In this document: positions 1 to 6,891 of the stretch, piece by piece
Layout: the number at the start of each line of letters is the position of its first letter
Numbering within the stretch: position 1 is the first letter of the stretch
DNA from: an uncultured Clostridium sp.
GTDB taxonomy: Bacteria > Bacillota > Clostridia > TANB77 > CAG-508
Length of the DNA: 23,432 nt
NCBI GenBank assembly: GCA_900552555.1
Contig: URZW01000022.1
Coordinates: 1 to 23,432 of the forward strand
Direction: 5' to 3'
The notes under the pieces: generated by a model
Told to the model about the DNA's origin: nothing
Seen by the model: the letters and a program-made list of their open reading frames with translations, nothing else
Databases searched by the model: none
Made by a program: the position numbers and the translations under genes

Positions 1-578
1 TGATAGTTTCTTTTTTTCTTTTCTCTCTCTTTTTTTATGTCTTTTATTATTTCTTGTTCTTTGCCTTCTGCTGATGTTCTTATAATTGCACCATTACCTT
101 TTCCTATATTTTCTTTTACTAATTTTATTAATCTTTCTTGTTCTTTTTTGTCTTCTATTTTTTGTGAGACTGTTATTATTTCTGTATTTGGCATTAGTGC
201 TATATATTTACTTGGCAAATTTATATGGGTAGATACTCTTGCACCTTTTTGAAGATTGCTATCTTTTTTTACTTGTACTAGTAATTTTTGCCCTTTTTTT
301 AGTACTTTATTTATTTCTTCTGTTTGTTGCTCCTGTCCTTTGGTTTCATCAACTTTATTAAGGATATCTTTTAGATGAATAAAACTATTTTTTTCTGTTC
401 CAATATCTACAAATGCTGCTTGCATACCTTTTATTATGTCTTTTACTACACCTACATAAATATTTCCTTCTTTTCTAGTTGTTTCCTCTTCATCTATATA
501 ATATTCTATTAATCTGCCATTTTCTACTAAGGCTATTTCTCTTCCTTCTTGATTTCTGTTTATTAATATTTCTAGCAT
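1..578 (-). CDS. rng: Ribonuclease E/G family protein, N-terminal part (cut by window edge)
   Basis: About 192 residues are visible; the gene continues beyond the left edge. The protein begins MLEILINRNQEGREIALVE and contains an S1-like RNA-binding segment at roughly residues 35-75 (NIYVGVVKDIIKGMQAAF, then VDIG and SFIH), the usual N-terminal layout of RNase E/G endoribonucleases. These enzymes process rRNA precursors and mRNA in the cytoplasm. The catalytic DNase I-like and zinc-link regions lie outside the window, so activity cannot be judged. The ATG at 578 is preceded by AGAGGA at good spacing. It starts 13 nt after the pth stop, so the two genes are probably co-transcribed. The family call is firm; RNase G versus an RNase E-like homologue cannot be decided from this part. 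Confidence 0.88.
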   Translation of the reverse strand, partial: MLEILINRNQEGREIALVENGRLIEYYIDEEETTRKEGNIYVGVVKDIIKGMQAAFVDIGTEKNSFIHLKDILNKVDETKGQEQQTEEINKVLKKGQKLLVQVKKDSNLQKGARVSTHINLPSKYIALMPNTEIITVSQKIEDKKEQERLIKLVKENIGKGNGAIIRTSAEGKEQEIIKDIKKEREKKKRNY

Positions 579-591
579 TTTTTGTTCCTCT

Positions 592-1150
592 CTAATTAAA
601 TTTGTTCATTGCGATATCTATGCCATTTTTTAAAATTTCTTCTACTGCATTTGCTGCCTTATCTACTCCTTGATGTAAAATTATTTGTTCTTCTTCCGGA
701 ACTTTTCCTATAACATAATTTATCATATCACTTTTGAATTCAGGTTGTCCTATTCCAACTCGTATTCTCATAAAATCTGTACTATTTAATTCTTGTATTA
801 CAGATTTCATTCCATTATGTGAACCCGGTCCGACCTTTCTTTCTTAGTTTGATTTTTCCTTTTGCAACATCTATGTCATCATAAATTACTATTATTTCTT
901 CTGGTTTTATATTATAAAAATCTACTACTTCTTTTATTGATTCTCCACTTGCATTCATGTATGTTTGTGGTTTTAATAATATAACTTTTTGATTTTGAAT
1001 TATTCCTGTTTCATATAGTCCTTTGAATTTTGTTTTTGTTATATTTATATTGTTGTTTTTTGCAATTTCATTTATAGTATCAAATCCCATATTGTGCCTT
1101 GTATGTGCATATTCGTTTTCTGGGTTGCCTAGTCCTACTATTAGATACAT
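592..1150 (-). CDS. pth: Peptidyl-tRNA hydrolase, interrupted by one +1 frameshift
   Basis: Pth cleaves peptidyl-tRNA released from stalled ribosomes and is normally essential in bacteria. The N-terminal part (MYLIVGLGNPENEYAHTRHN, then PQTYMNASG and IVIYDDID) has the family motifs, including the catalytic His in TRHN. The zero frame stops after about 111 residues at KKGRTGFT. Dropping one base at 832 (an extra C on the coding strand, GGT-C-GGA) restores KKGGPGSHNGMKSVIQEL and the rest of a 185-residue protein, the normal family length. The total of 559 nt equals 186 codons plus one base. The frameshift therefore looks like a single inserted base before a conserved glycine codon, the same lesion seen in cysE and one ABC subunit here. 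It could be a sequencing error, a true lesion or recoding. Identity is certain; status is open. Confidence 0.93.
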
Positions 1151-1201
1151 CTTAAACCTTCCTTTTTTGCTTTACTGAAAAATCTTTGTTTTTTTCAGAA
1201 A

Positions 1202-1232
1202 TGTCCCAAAAAGAACCGTCCCCAAATGGACA
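1202..1232 (-). repeat. 31-bp dispersed repeat, copy A
   Basis: First of five copies of a 31-bp intergenic repeat that begins TGTCC and ends GGACA, with the core AGAACCGTCCCC in this orientation. Copy A has AAAAAG where copy E has AAACAG. It is flanked by GAAA on the left and TTTTC on the right, lengthening the terminal inverted repeat. Just left of it (1175-1198) CTGAAAAA and TTTTTCAG form an AT-rich 8-bp inverted repeat that could act as a weak terminator for the coiled-coil gene. Confidence 0.85.
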
Positions 1233-1247
1233 TTTTCTATTTGTTCT

Positions 1248-3068
1248 CTATCTGAAAAATTTATTAAATAATCCTTTTCCTTTTTTGTCGTCTTTTTTTG
1301 CTGATGAATTTTTTTGTATATTTTGTGTCTTTCTTGTACTTTTTATGTCTTTTTCATAATGTTTTACTTTTTGTTGTTTTATGTTTTTATTGTTATGTTT
1401 TTTTGTTTTTTCTTCTTCATCATCTTCTTCATACTCATTTTCATCTATCTCGTCATCTTCATAATCATCTTCATCGTATTCATCTTCTTCATCGTCATAT
1501 TCATTATCTTCTATTTCGTCTTCATCGTCATAATAATAGTCTTCATCATCTTCGTCATCACTATCATCATAATCATGCTCATAATTGTCATCCTCATTAT
1601 CATATTCTTCATCATTGTCATACTCATCATCGTCATCATAATAATCATCGTTTTCGTCGTCTTCATATTCATCGTTGTCATATTCTTCTTCATCATCATA
1701 TTGATCTTCTGTTTCTTCTTCATAATCTTCTTCGTTATCATCATATTCATTATCATATTCATCATCATCTTCATACTCAAACTCATCAACATATTCAACA
1801 TCATCATCTGAAATTTCTGTTTTGAATATATCATCTTCAGGTTCAGTTTTTTCCACTGGAATTACTTCCTCTTCATGTTCTTCTAATTGGAATTCAGATA
1901 AGTCCTTTCCGAATTTTTCAGTAACCTCATTTTGAAATACATGATATATGTTTTTTATTTCTTCAATTCTCCAATAATTTGAATTTATTATTGCTCCTGA
2001 ATGAATTTTTATGTTGTTTATCTCTTTTTCAAAGCTTTTTTCTTTTTCTTCAATATTTTTTAAATACTCTTTGTTATATAATTCTCTATATGCTTTTTTA
2101 CTAGATTTTGATGATATTTCACGCAAAATTAAGTCATATAATTTGTTGAATTGCTCCATGTCTGCTTGAAAATTGTTGCATGATTCTTCCATAAGTTGTT
2201 TATGTGCTTTTAATCCATTTATTGCAGTAATTCTTTCATTGTCTAGGAAACTGACTATATATAATTTTTCTGCTTTTAAAAAAGCTAATTTGACACTTGC
2301 ATCGCGTAATGCTTTTTTATATTTTTCTAATTTGATATCATCATTGTTTATTTCCGCAATCAATCTTCTTGTTCTTTCATAAATTGTAACAAAACATTCT
2401 GCTTCTTTTTTTGCTATTTCGTCTCTTACTCTTACTGCATTTTCTATTACATCTTTATTAAATGGTATTCTTTCGTCTTTGCCATTATTAATCATTGTTT
2501 CTACTATTTCTCTTTTTTCATCTTCATTGTCAAGATTTATAAAATTTTTTACATTTTTTAAAGTTTCTTTGTCTATATCGTTTAAATCATTTGTTATTTT
2601 TTCTATCAATTGAAGATGCTTTTTCTCTTCTGTTCTTCTATTTCTTGAACACATATTTCTATCTATTTGCTTTTGAGCAAATTCTGCTATTGAATTTACA
2701 TATTTTTTTCTTAGTTCTATAAGTTTGTCGTTATTTTCTGATATTGTATTTTCAATTTTTGTTAATTTTCTTTCTATGATTTCTGATTCTTCATCTAAAT
2801 TGTCAAATAATTGGTTTCTTTCTTCTTCAAGTTTTAAATTTGATTTATAAAGTTTTTTCTGTTCTTGTTGAATACTTCTTATTTCATTTGCAGTTTTGTC
2901 AAAATCATTTATTATATTATCTTCTTCTTCTATTATTAATTGGTACTTCTGTATTTCTTCTGTAATCTCTTTGTAATCTTTGTATATTGTTTTTAAATTT
3001 ACTTTTTGGTCTAGTCCTAATATTGTGCTAAAATTTTTTTCAAGTACTATTGCGCTTCTTTCATACAT
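1248..3068 (-). CDS. Large coiled-coil protein with polyacidic Asp/Glu/Tyr tract (unknown function)
   Basis: I do not recognise this 606-residue protein. Residues 1 to about 400 are rich in Lys, Glu, Ile, Leu and Asn with long charged helices (for example EEERNQLFDNLDEESEIIER), typical of coiled coil. There is no signal peptide and no membrane segment. Residues about 418-553 are almost entirely Asp, Glu, Tyr and Asn; residues 554-606 are basic and end in KGKGLFNKFFR. This alternation suggests a cytoplasmic scaffold or a protein that binds a basic partner or cations, but that is inference. The start has a strong site (GCGGAGGT) upstream, and a plausible promoter lies at 3104-3132. The gene sits between cysE and pth with no clear functional link. 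Confidence 0.8.
   Translation of the reverse strand: MYERSAIVLEKNFSTILGLDQKVNLKTIYKDYKEITEEIQKYQLIIEEEDNIINDFDKTANEIRSIQQEQKKLYKSNLKLEEERNQLFDNLDEESEIIERKLTKIENTISENNDKLIELRKKYVNSIAEFAQKQIDRNMCSRNRRTEEKKHLQLIEKITNDLNDIDKETLKNVKNFINLDNEDEKREIVETMINNGKDERIPFNKDVIENAVRVRDEIAKKEAECFVTIYERTRRLIAEINNDDIKLEKYKKALRDASVKLAFLKAEKLYIVSFLDNERITAINGLKAHKQLMEESCNNFQADMEQFNKLYDLILREISSKSSKKAYRELYNKEYLKNIEEKEKSFEKEINNIKIHSGAIINSNYWRIEEIKNIYHVFQNEVTEKFGKDLSEFQLEEHEEEVIPVEKTEPEDDIFKTEISDDDVEYVDEFEYEDDDEYDNEYDDNEEDYEEETEDQYDDEEEYDNDEYEDDENDDYYDDDDEYDNDEEYDNEDDNYEHDYDDSDDEDDEDYYYDDEDEIEDNEYDDEEDEYDEDDYEDDEIDENEYEEDDEEEKTKKHNNKNIKQQKVKHYEKDIKSTRKTQNIQKNSSAKKDDKKGKGLFNKFFR
1410..1815 (-). repeat. Low-complexity tract encoding the polyacidic region
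   Basis: About 400 bp of irregular GAT/GAA/TAT/AAT triplets (seen on the plus strand as TCATCTTC-type repeats) encode the Asp/Glu/Tyr/Asn run of the coiled-coil protein. The repeat units are imperfect, so the tract is maintained at amino-acid rather than strict DNA level. Its skewed composition opens long spurious reading frames on the opposite strand. Confidence 0.85.
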
Positions 3069-3103
3069 TTGGTGGTACCTCCGCTAATCTCAAATTTTCT
3101 TAT

Positions 3104-3132
3104 ATTTTATCATTTTTATGTTAAAAACACAA
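3104..3132 (-). promoter_or_regulatory. Predicted sigma-A promoter of the coiled-coil gene
   Basis: On the minus strand TTGTGT (3132-3127) and TAAAAT (3109-3104) are separated by exactly 17 nt. Transcription would start near 3097, about 30 nt before the ATG at 3068. The -35 box overlaps the intergenic space just after the restored cysE stop. Confidence 0.5.
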
Positions 3133-3143
3133 GTGCTTTTTGG

Positions 3144-3679
3144 CTATTTTAATTTTTCCAGAGTTACTATTTTACCGTGGCACTCCGTACAACAGTTACA
3201 TTATCTGGTATATTTTTTAAAACAACACTATTCGCACCTATTTTTACATTATTCCCAATTTTTATTGGACCTAAAACTTTTGCCCCAGAACCAACCATCA
3301 CATTGTTCCCTATATCTGGATGTCTTTTATATTTATCTTTTCCAGTCCCACCAAGTGTACTGTTATGATATATTGTACAATCATTTCCTATTGTCGCAGT
3401 TTCTCCAATCACAACTCCCATTCCATGGTCTATTAATAATCTTCTTCCAATTTTTGCACCTGGATGTATTTCAATTCCTGTTATATGCCTAGAAATTTGA
3501 GATATTAGTCTTGCTAAAAAATATAATTCTTTATTATATAAAAAGTGTGCTATTCTATGAAAAAATATGGCATGAAAACCTGGATATAATATTATTGCTT
3601 CTAGTACATTTCTACAAGCTGGATCCTTTTCTTTTATATTTTTTGCATCTTCATATAAACTTTTTTTTATATTTTTCAT
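3144..3679 (-). CDS. cysE: Serine O-acetyltransferase, C-terminus hit by two +1 frameshifts
   Basis: CysE transfers acetyl from acetyl-CoA to L-serine, the first step of cysteine synthesis. The helical N-terminal part (PACRNVLEAI, FHRIAHFLY) is followed by left-handed beta-helix hexapeptide repeats from about residue 65, including IHPGAKIG, LLIDHGMGVVIGE and HPDIGNNVMVGSGA. In the zero frame the protein ends VVRSATVK at 3167. Removing two extra plus-strand G bases, at 3187 and 3177 (coding strand GTA-C-GGA and CCA-C-GGT), restores VVGVPGKIVTLEKLK and moves the stop to 3144. VVGVPGKIV is the canonical end of this family. The 536-nt span equals 178 codons plus two bases. The start is supported by AGGTGATGTAA before the ATG. 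The 177-residue length fits the short clostridial form. Zero-frame translation would lose only the last helix turn, so partial function is possible. Confidence 0.92.
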
Positions 3680-3704
3680 TTACATCACCTATTATATTGT
3701 ATGA

Positions 3705-3735
3705 TGTCCATTTGGGGACGGTTCTGCAAAGGACA
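3705..3735 (+). repeat. 31-bp dispersed repeat, copy B
   Basis: Begins TGTCCATTTGGGGACGG and ends GGACA. The right half differs from copies C and D (GCAAAGGACA instead of GTTTGGGACA), keeping the terminal TGTCC/GGACA inverted repeat. It fills the short gap between the CAP-domain gene stop (3740) and the cysE start. Confidence 0.85.
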
Positions 3736-3739
3736 TTTG

Positions 3740-4516
3740 TTATTTTCCTATAAAAATTTGTACATATACTTTTCCATATTTGTTACTTTTAACAACTCCT
3801 ATACCTGTATAGTTAAAAGAAGAATTTAAAATGTTTGCTTTGTGTCCCGACGAATTCATCCAAGCTGTAACGGCCGCACTATTACTTGAATTTCCTGCAA
3901 TATTTTCTCCAGCGGTTTTATATGATACCTTAAAACTTTTTAGCATATCAAATGGCGAACCATATGTTGGTGAATTATGTGAAAAGTAGTTATTATCTAC
4001 CATGTCTTTAGCTTTTATTCTTGCAACATTTAAAACCTCTGTATTCATTTTTAAAGCAGTTAATCCATTATTAGTTCTTTGTTTATTTATTAAATCAAAC
4101 ACTTCCTTTTCGTCACTGCTCATTGTACTCGTGTTTGATGTACTTCCAGAGCTCGAACTACCTGAACTTGTGTTTCCTGAAGTTGTTCCTCCACTTGAGT
4201 TTGGATAAATTGCTTTTACATATTTTTTGCTAACTGCACCTACATAATCACCTTCAACCTGAACAATATACCAATCTCCAACTCCTGCAAATACTCTTAT
4301 GTATTCATTTTTCTTGACTGTTGCTACTATGTTGTAATTCACACCCGGACCACTTCTAACATTTAAAGTTGTTGCTGTTACTAATCCTGTTGAAAAATCA
4401 ACTTTGTAGTAATGCTGCATTCCAAATGATTGTGTAAATATACATATTACCATAACAAACAATATTGCACTGCTTACTTTAAATATTGTTTTCTTTCTTA
4501 TACTAATAATTTTCAT
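3740..4516 (-). CDS. Secreted SH3b-CAP (SCP/YkwD-like) protein
   Basis: A 258-residue exported protein. The chosen ATG at 4516 has AGGGG seven bases upstream; an in-frame ATG 11 codons earlier lacks such a site. A basic start (MKIISIRKKTIFK) precedes one hydrophobic signal or anchor segment of about 20 residues (SSAILFVMVICIFTQSFG). An SH3b domain follows (TTLNVRSGPGVNYNIV, DWYIVQV), then a Ser/Gly/Thr linker, then a CAP domain (PF00188) with EVFDLINKQR, YFSHNSP, AGENIA and SGHKANIL, which hold the conserved His, Glu and His. Bacterial CAP proteins of this kind are wall-associated and sporulation- or envelope-related, but their biochemical role is mostly unknown. SH3b suggests peptidoglycan binding. 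Confidence 0.9.
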   Translation of the reverse strand: MKIISIRKKTIFKVSSAILFVMVICIFTQSFGMQHYYKVDFSTGLVTATTLNVRSGPGVNYNIVATVKKNEYIRVFAGVGDWYIVQVEGDYVGAVSKKYVKAIYPNSSGGTTSGNTSSGSSSSGSTSNTSTMSSDEKEVFDLINKQRTNNGLTALKMNTEVLNVARIKAKDMVDNNYFSHNSPTYGSPFDMLKSFKVSYKTAGENIAGNSSNSAAVTAWMNSSGHKANILNSSFNYTGIGVVKSNKYGKVYVQIFIGK

Positions 4517-4564
4517 ACAACATCCCCTTTCTATATAATATTTATACATATTGTTTGTCTTTTA

Positions 4565-4595
4565 TGTCCTTTTAGGGACGGTTCTGTTTGGGACA
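4565..4595 (+). repeat. 31-bp dispersed repeat, copy C
   Basis: Begins TGTCCTTTTAGGGACGG and ends GTTTGGGACA. It lies in the gap between the Amidase_6 gene stop (4639) and the CAP-domain gene start, in the same orientation as copies B and D. Confidence 0.85.
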
Positions 4596-4638
4596 TAGCA
4601 GTAAAAACAGACATTTAATGTTATTACAGTCTATTCTT

Positions 4639-5136
4639 TTAGCTTTTTCTTACTCCCTCTATGTGTATGAATCTTATTTTTTCATAATTATATTCTGATA
4701 TTCTTTTATTAAACGAATCAAATGTATGTGAACTAATAAATATTTGATTTAAATCTGTGTTGTTTTCTATTTTTACTATTACTAAACTATGTGAGAATTT
4801 ATTTCCATCAAATGAAAGTTGTGCTATATCTCCTAATTCTATTTTATCCTGTCCTACTTCATTTCCATATGGACCAATTGATTTATTTTGAGTCAAAAAA
4901 TTGTGTAAGAATTCTACGCCACTCCAGGATGGCGATTTGTTGTTCCCGTTAATATAATACCATCCATTTTGTTTTGAATAGTTCATTATTTTTGAACCTG
5001 CATATATGCATTGAGATGCAAAGCTTGTGCAGTCTCCTCCTACATTATCAAAATTATAATATTGTGGATTTCTCCCATATGCCCATTTTCTGGCATATTC
5101 GATTACATTGTTTCTATTGTAAGGTAATTTTTTCAT
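4639..5136 (-). CDS. Amidase_6-like (NlpC/CHAP-related) cysteine hydrolase domain protein
   Basis: A 165-residue single-domain protein that fits the putative amidase family PF12671. YNRNNVIEYARKWAYGRNPQ is followed by GGDCTSFASQCI with the predicted nucleophile Cys36, and later KFSHSLVIV supplies the catalytic His. Members are thought to cleave or bind cell-wall peptides, often in spore-forming Firmicutes. Unlike many relatives there is no signal peptide or membrane segment: the protein starts MKKLPYNRNN right at the domain edge. It therefore acts in the cytoplasm or mother cell, or leaves by another route. The ATG is preceded by a near-perfect AAAGGAGG. Copies D and E of the 31-bp repeat lie directly upstream and copy C downstream. 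Confidence 0.8.
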   Translation of the reverse strand: MKKLPYNRNNVIEYARKWAYGRNPQYYNFDNVGGDCTSFASQCIYAGSKIMNYSKQNGWYYINGNNKSPSWSGVEFLHNFLTQNKSIGPYGNEVGQDKIELGDIAQLSFDGNKFSHSLVIVKIENNTDLNQIFISSHTFDSFNKRISEYNYEKIRFIHIEGVRKS

Positions 5137-5156
5137 GCACTTCCTCCTTTAGAAAA

Positions 5157-5187
5157 TGTCCATTTGGGGACGGTTCTGTTTGGGACA
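5157..5187 (+). repeat. 31-bp dispersed repeat, copy D
   Basis: Begins TGTCCATTTGGGGACGG and ends GTTTGGGACA. Flanks AGAAAA and TTTTCT extend the terminal inverted repeat to 11 bp (5151-5193). It is the exact reverse complement of copy E, 74 bp away, and lies just upstream of the Amidase_6 ribosome binding site. Confidence 0.88.
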
Positions 5188-5261
5188 TTTTCTTTAATAA
5201 TACTATCTTTAAAAACACTTTATATTTTAGTATTTAGAGATAATTACAAAAATTGGTAAAA

Positions 5262-5292
5262 TGTCCCAAACAGAACCGTCCCCAAATGGACA
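5262..5292 (-). repeat. 31-bp dispersed repeat, copy E
   Basis: Begins TGTCCCAAACAGAACCG and ends CCAAATGGACA, the exact reverse complement of copy D. Directly after it the plus strand reads AAATGGACA, an echo of the repeat end. It lies between the RusA stop (5318) and the Amidase_6 gene. Confidence 0.88.
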
Positions 5293-5317
5293 AAATGGAC
5301 ACCAAAGAGCTGTTAGT

Positions 5318-5728
5318 TTAGTATTCTTCTATTTTTACATAAACTTTATCTTCTATGGCATATTTCTTTTCTACTTCTAATTTTGTAATTTGATTATCAT
5401 CTTTAAAAGCAAATTTGTTCATACTATCTAAAATTGCTTTTACAATGTTATCTATATCAGGCTTTTTGGTTGGACTTATATTGTTTTCTAACATTTCATT
5501 TATGTCTGCTTTTTTTGTTGTTTTTGGTATTGAAAAATATGCTATTATACTTACTTTTATTCTTCCTTCCAAGACTTTAAATCGTGGGTATTTTAGTAAA
5601 AAATATTGTTCTACTAAAGATTCATAGTCTTTTGTTCTTGTTGGTGTATAAACTATTCCTGTATATGAGTTTAGCCTTGGTCTTCCTTTTCCTATTACTC
5701 TTCCTGGTACTTCAAATTCGTATATCAT
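5318..5728 (-). CDS. rusA: RusA-family Holliday junction resolvase
   Basis: A 136-residue protein of the RusA endonuclease family (PF05866), which cuts Holliday junctions as a dimer using three acidic residues. Visible motifs are PGRVIGKGRPRLN near the start, KKPDIDNIVKAILDSMN with Asp91 and Asp93, and FKDDNQI with Asp110/Asp111, which match the catalytic aspartates of E. coli RusA in order and spacing. The family is of phage origin but occurs as a lone chromosomal gene in many Firmicutes. No other phage gene is nearby, so this looks like a resident copy. The ATG has AAGGAG upstream. The gene begins 15 nt after the M29 aminopeptidase stop, which suggests co-transcription. Confidence 0.92.
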   Translation of the reverse strand: MIYEFEVPGRVIGKGRPRLNSYTGIVYTPTRTKDYESLVEQYFLLKYPRFKVLEGRIKVSIIAYFSIPKTTKKADINEMLENNISPTKKPDIDNIVKAILDSMNKFAFKDDNQITKLEVEKKYAIEDKVYVKIEEY

Positions 5729-5743
5729 TGTTTGCTCCTTGTA

Positions 5744-6862
5744 TTATATTAAATTTTCTGGATTTAATGTTTGTAATTCCTGTAATACAAATATTCCATC
5801 TTTTCTGATAAGGACATCATCAAAAAAGATTTCTCCTCCGCCATATTCTTTTCTTTGAATATTTACTATATCCCAATGAATACTTGACCTATTTCCATTG
5901 TCGCTTTCTTCTAGTGCATCTCCTGGCGTAAAGTGAAAACTTCCTTTTATTTTTTCGTCAAATAGTGTGTCTCCAATTGGTATTTCTACATATGGATTTA
6001 GTCCAAATGCGAATTCTCCAATATAGCGTGCACCTTCATCTGTGTCTAATATTTTATTTATCATTTCTGTATTATTTGCTGTTGCTTTTACTATTTTTCC
6101 ATTTTCAAATTCAAATCTTATATTATTAAATGGATATCCATTATATGTTGTTTCAGTATTGTATGTGATAAATCCATTTACACTTTCTTTTACAGGAGCG
6201 GATGCAACCTCTCCATCTGGAATGTTAAATGTTCCCATGTATTTTTCTGCTGGTATTCCTTTTATGCTAAATGTTAAATCTGTGCTAGGTCCTACAATGT
6301 GTACTTTATCTGTTTTATTCATTAAATCTTTTAAATTGTCCATTGCTTTTGACATTTTTGAATAGTCTAAATTACATACGTTAAAGTAAAAATCTTCAAA
6401 TTCTTCTAATGTCATTTTGCTCATTTGTGCCATTGAATTATTAGGATATCTTAATATGCACCACTTTGTCCTTTTTACTCTTTCTTCAAAGTGTACAGGT
6501 ACTGTGTAATATTTGTTGTACATATTCATTATTTTGCTATCTATTTTTGATAGTTCTGATGTGTTTGATGTTGCTCTTATTCCTATATATGCGTCCATGT
6601 CTTTCATTCTTGATTCATCGTGTTTTCCATATAGTTTAATTTGTTCTTCTGTTGCGTTTTCTAACATTATTCTTAATAGTTCGTAATTTACTATGTTGAA
6701 ATATGGTTTTGCTTTCATTTGTTCTGCTTGTCTCATAAGTTCTTTTGCTAATGGTATTCCATCTTCTCCTAATACTTCTATTAATATGTTGTCGTTTTCT
6801 TTTAAGTCTATTGAGTATGTTAATAAATTGTGTGCTAGTTTTTCTATTCTTGTATCTTTCAT
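5744..6862 (-). CDS. M29-family metallo-aminopeptidase
   Basis: A 372-residue cytoplasmic aminopeptidase of MEROPS family M29 (thermophilic metalloprotease; AmpS/PepS type), which removes N-terminal residues from peptides with two metal ions. The ligand set is present at the expected spacing: Glu218 (DGEVASAP), Glu283 (YIGEFAFG), His310 (GSFHF), His329 and Asp331 (IHWD). The N-terminal domain (residues 1 to about 180) shows the family segments RQAEQMKAKPYF and RYPNNSMAQ. Length is slightly below the usual 400-410. The site GAAAGGA precedes the ATG. It lies between an ABC exporter (29-nt gap) and RusA (15-nt gap). Confidence 0.94.
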   Translation of the reverse strand: MKDTRIEKLAHNLLTYSIDLKENDNILIEVLGEDGIPLAKELMRQAEQMKAKPYFNIVNYELLRIMLENATEEQIKLYGKHDESRMKDMDAYIGIRATSNTSELSKIDSKIMNMYNKYYTVPVHFEERVKRTKWCILRYPNNSMAQMSKMTLEEFEDFYFNVCNLDYSKMSKAMDNLKDLMNKTDKVHIVGPSTDLTFSIKGIPAEKYMGTFNIPDGEVASAPVKESVNGFITYNTETTYNGYPFNNIRFEFENGKIVKATANNTEMINKILDTDEGARYIGEFAFGLNPYVEIPIGDTLFDEKIKGSFHFTPGDALEESDNGNRSSIHWDIVNIQRKEYGGGEIFFDDVLIRKDGIFVLQELQTLNPENLI

Positions 6863-6891
6863 TTTAATTTTTCCTTTCGTTTTTTGATGTA

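Noticed and set aside
1298..1834. Long open frames on the plus strand and in another minus-strand frame, rich in His/Leu/Phe/Ile or Met
   Set aside because: They are shadows of the GAT/GAA/TAT-rich tract of the coiled-coil protein; their biased composition follows from the repeat and no ribosome binding site is present.
1202..5292. CRISPR array made of the 31-bp repeats
   Set aside because: Spacing ranges from 74 bp to 2.5 kb, orientations are mixed and no cas gene is present.
5151..5293. Insertion sequence bounded by copies D and E
   Set aside because: Only 74 bp lie between the repeats and there is no transposase frame; at most it is a non-autonomous element.
5318..5728. Prophage remnant around RusA
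   Set aside because: Neighbours are ordinary housekeeping or transport genes and no other phage gene was seen.
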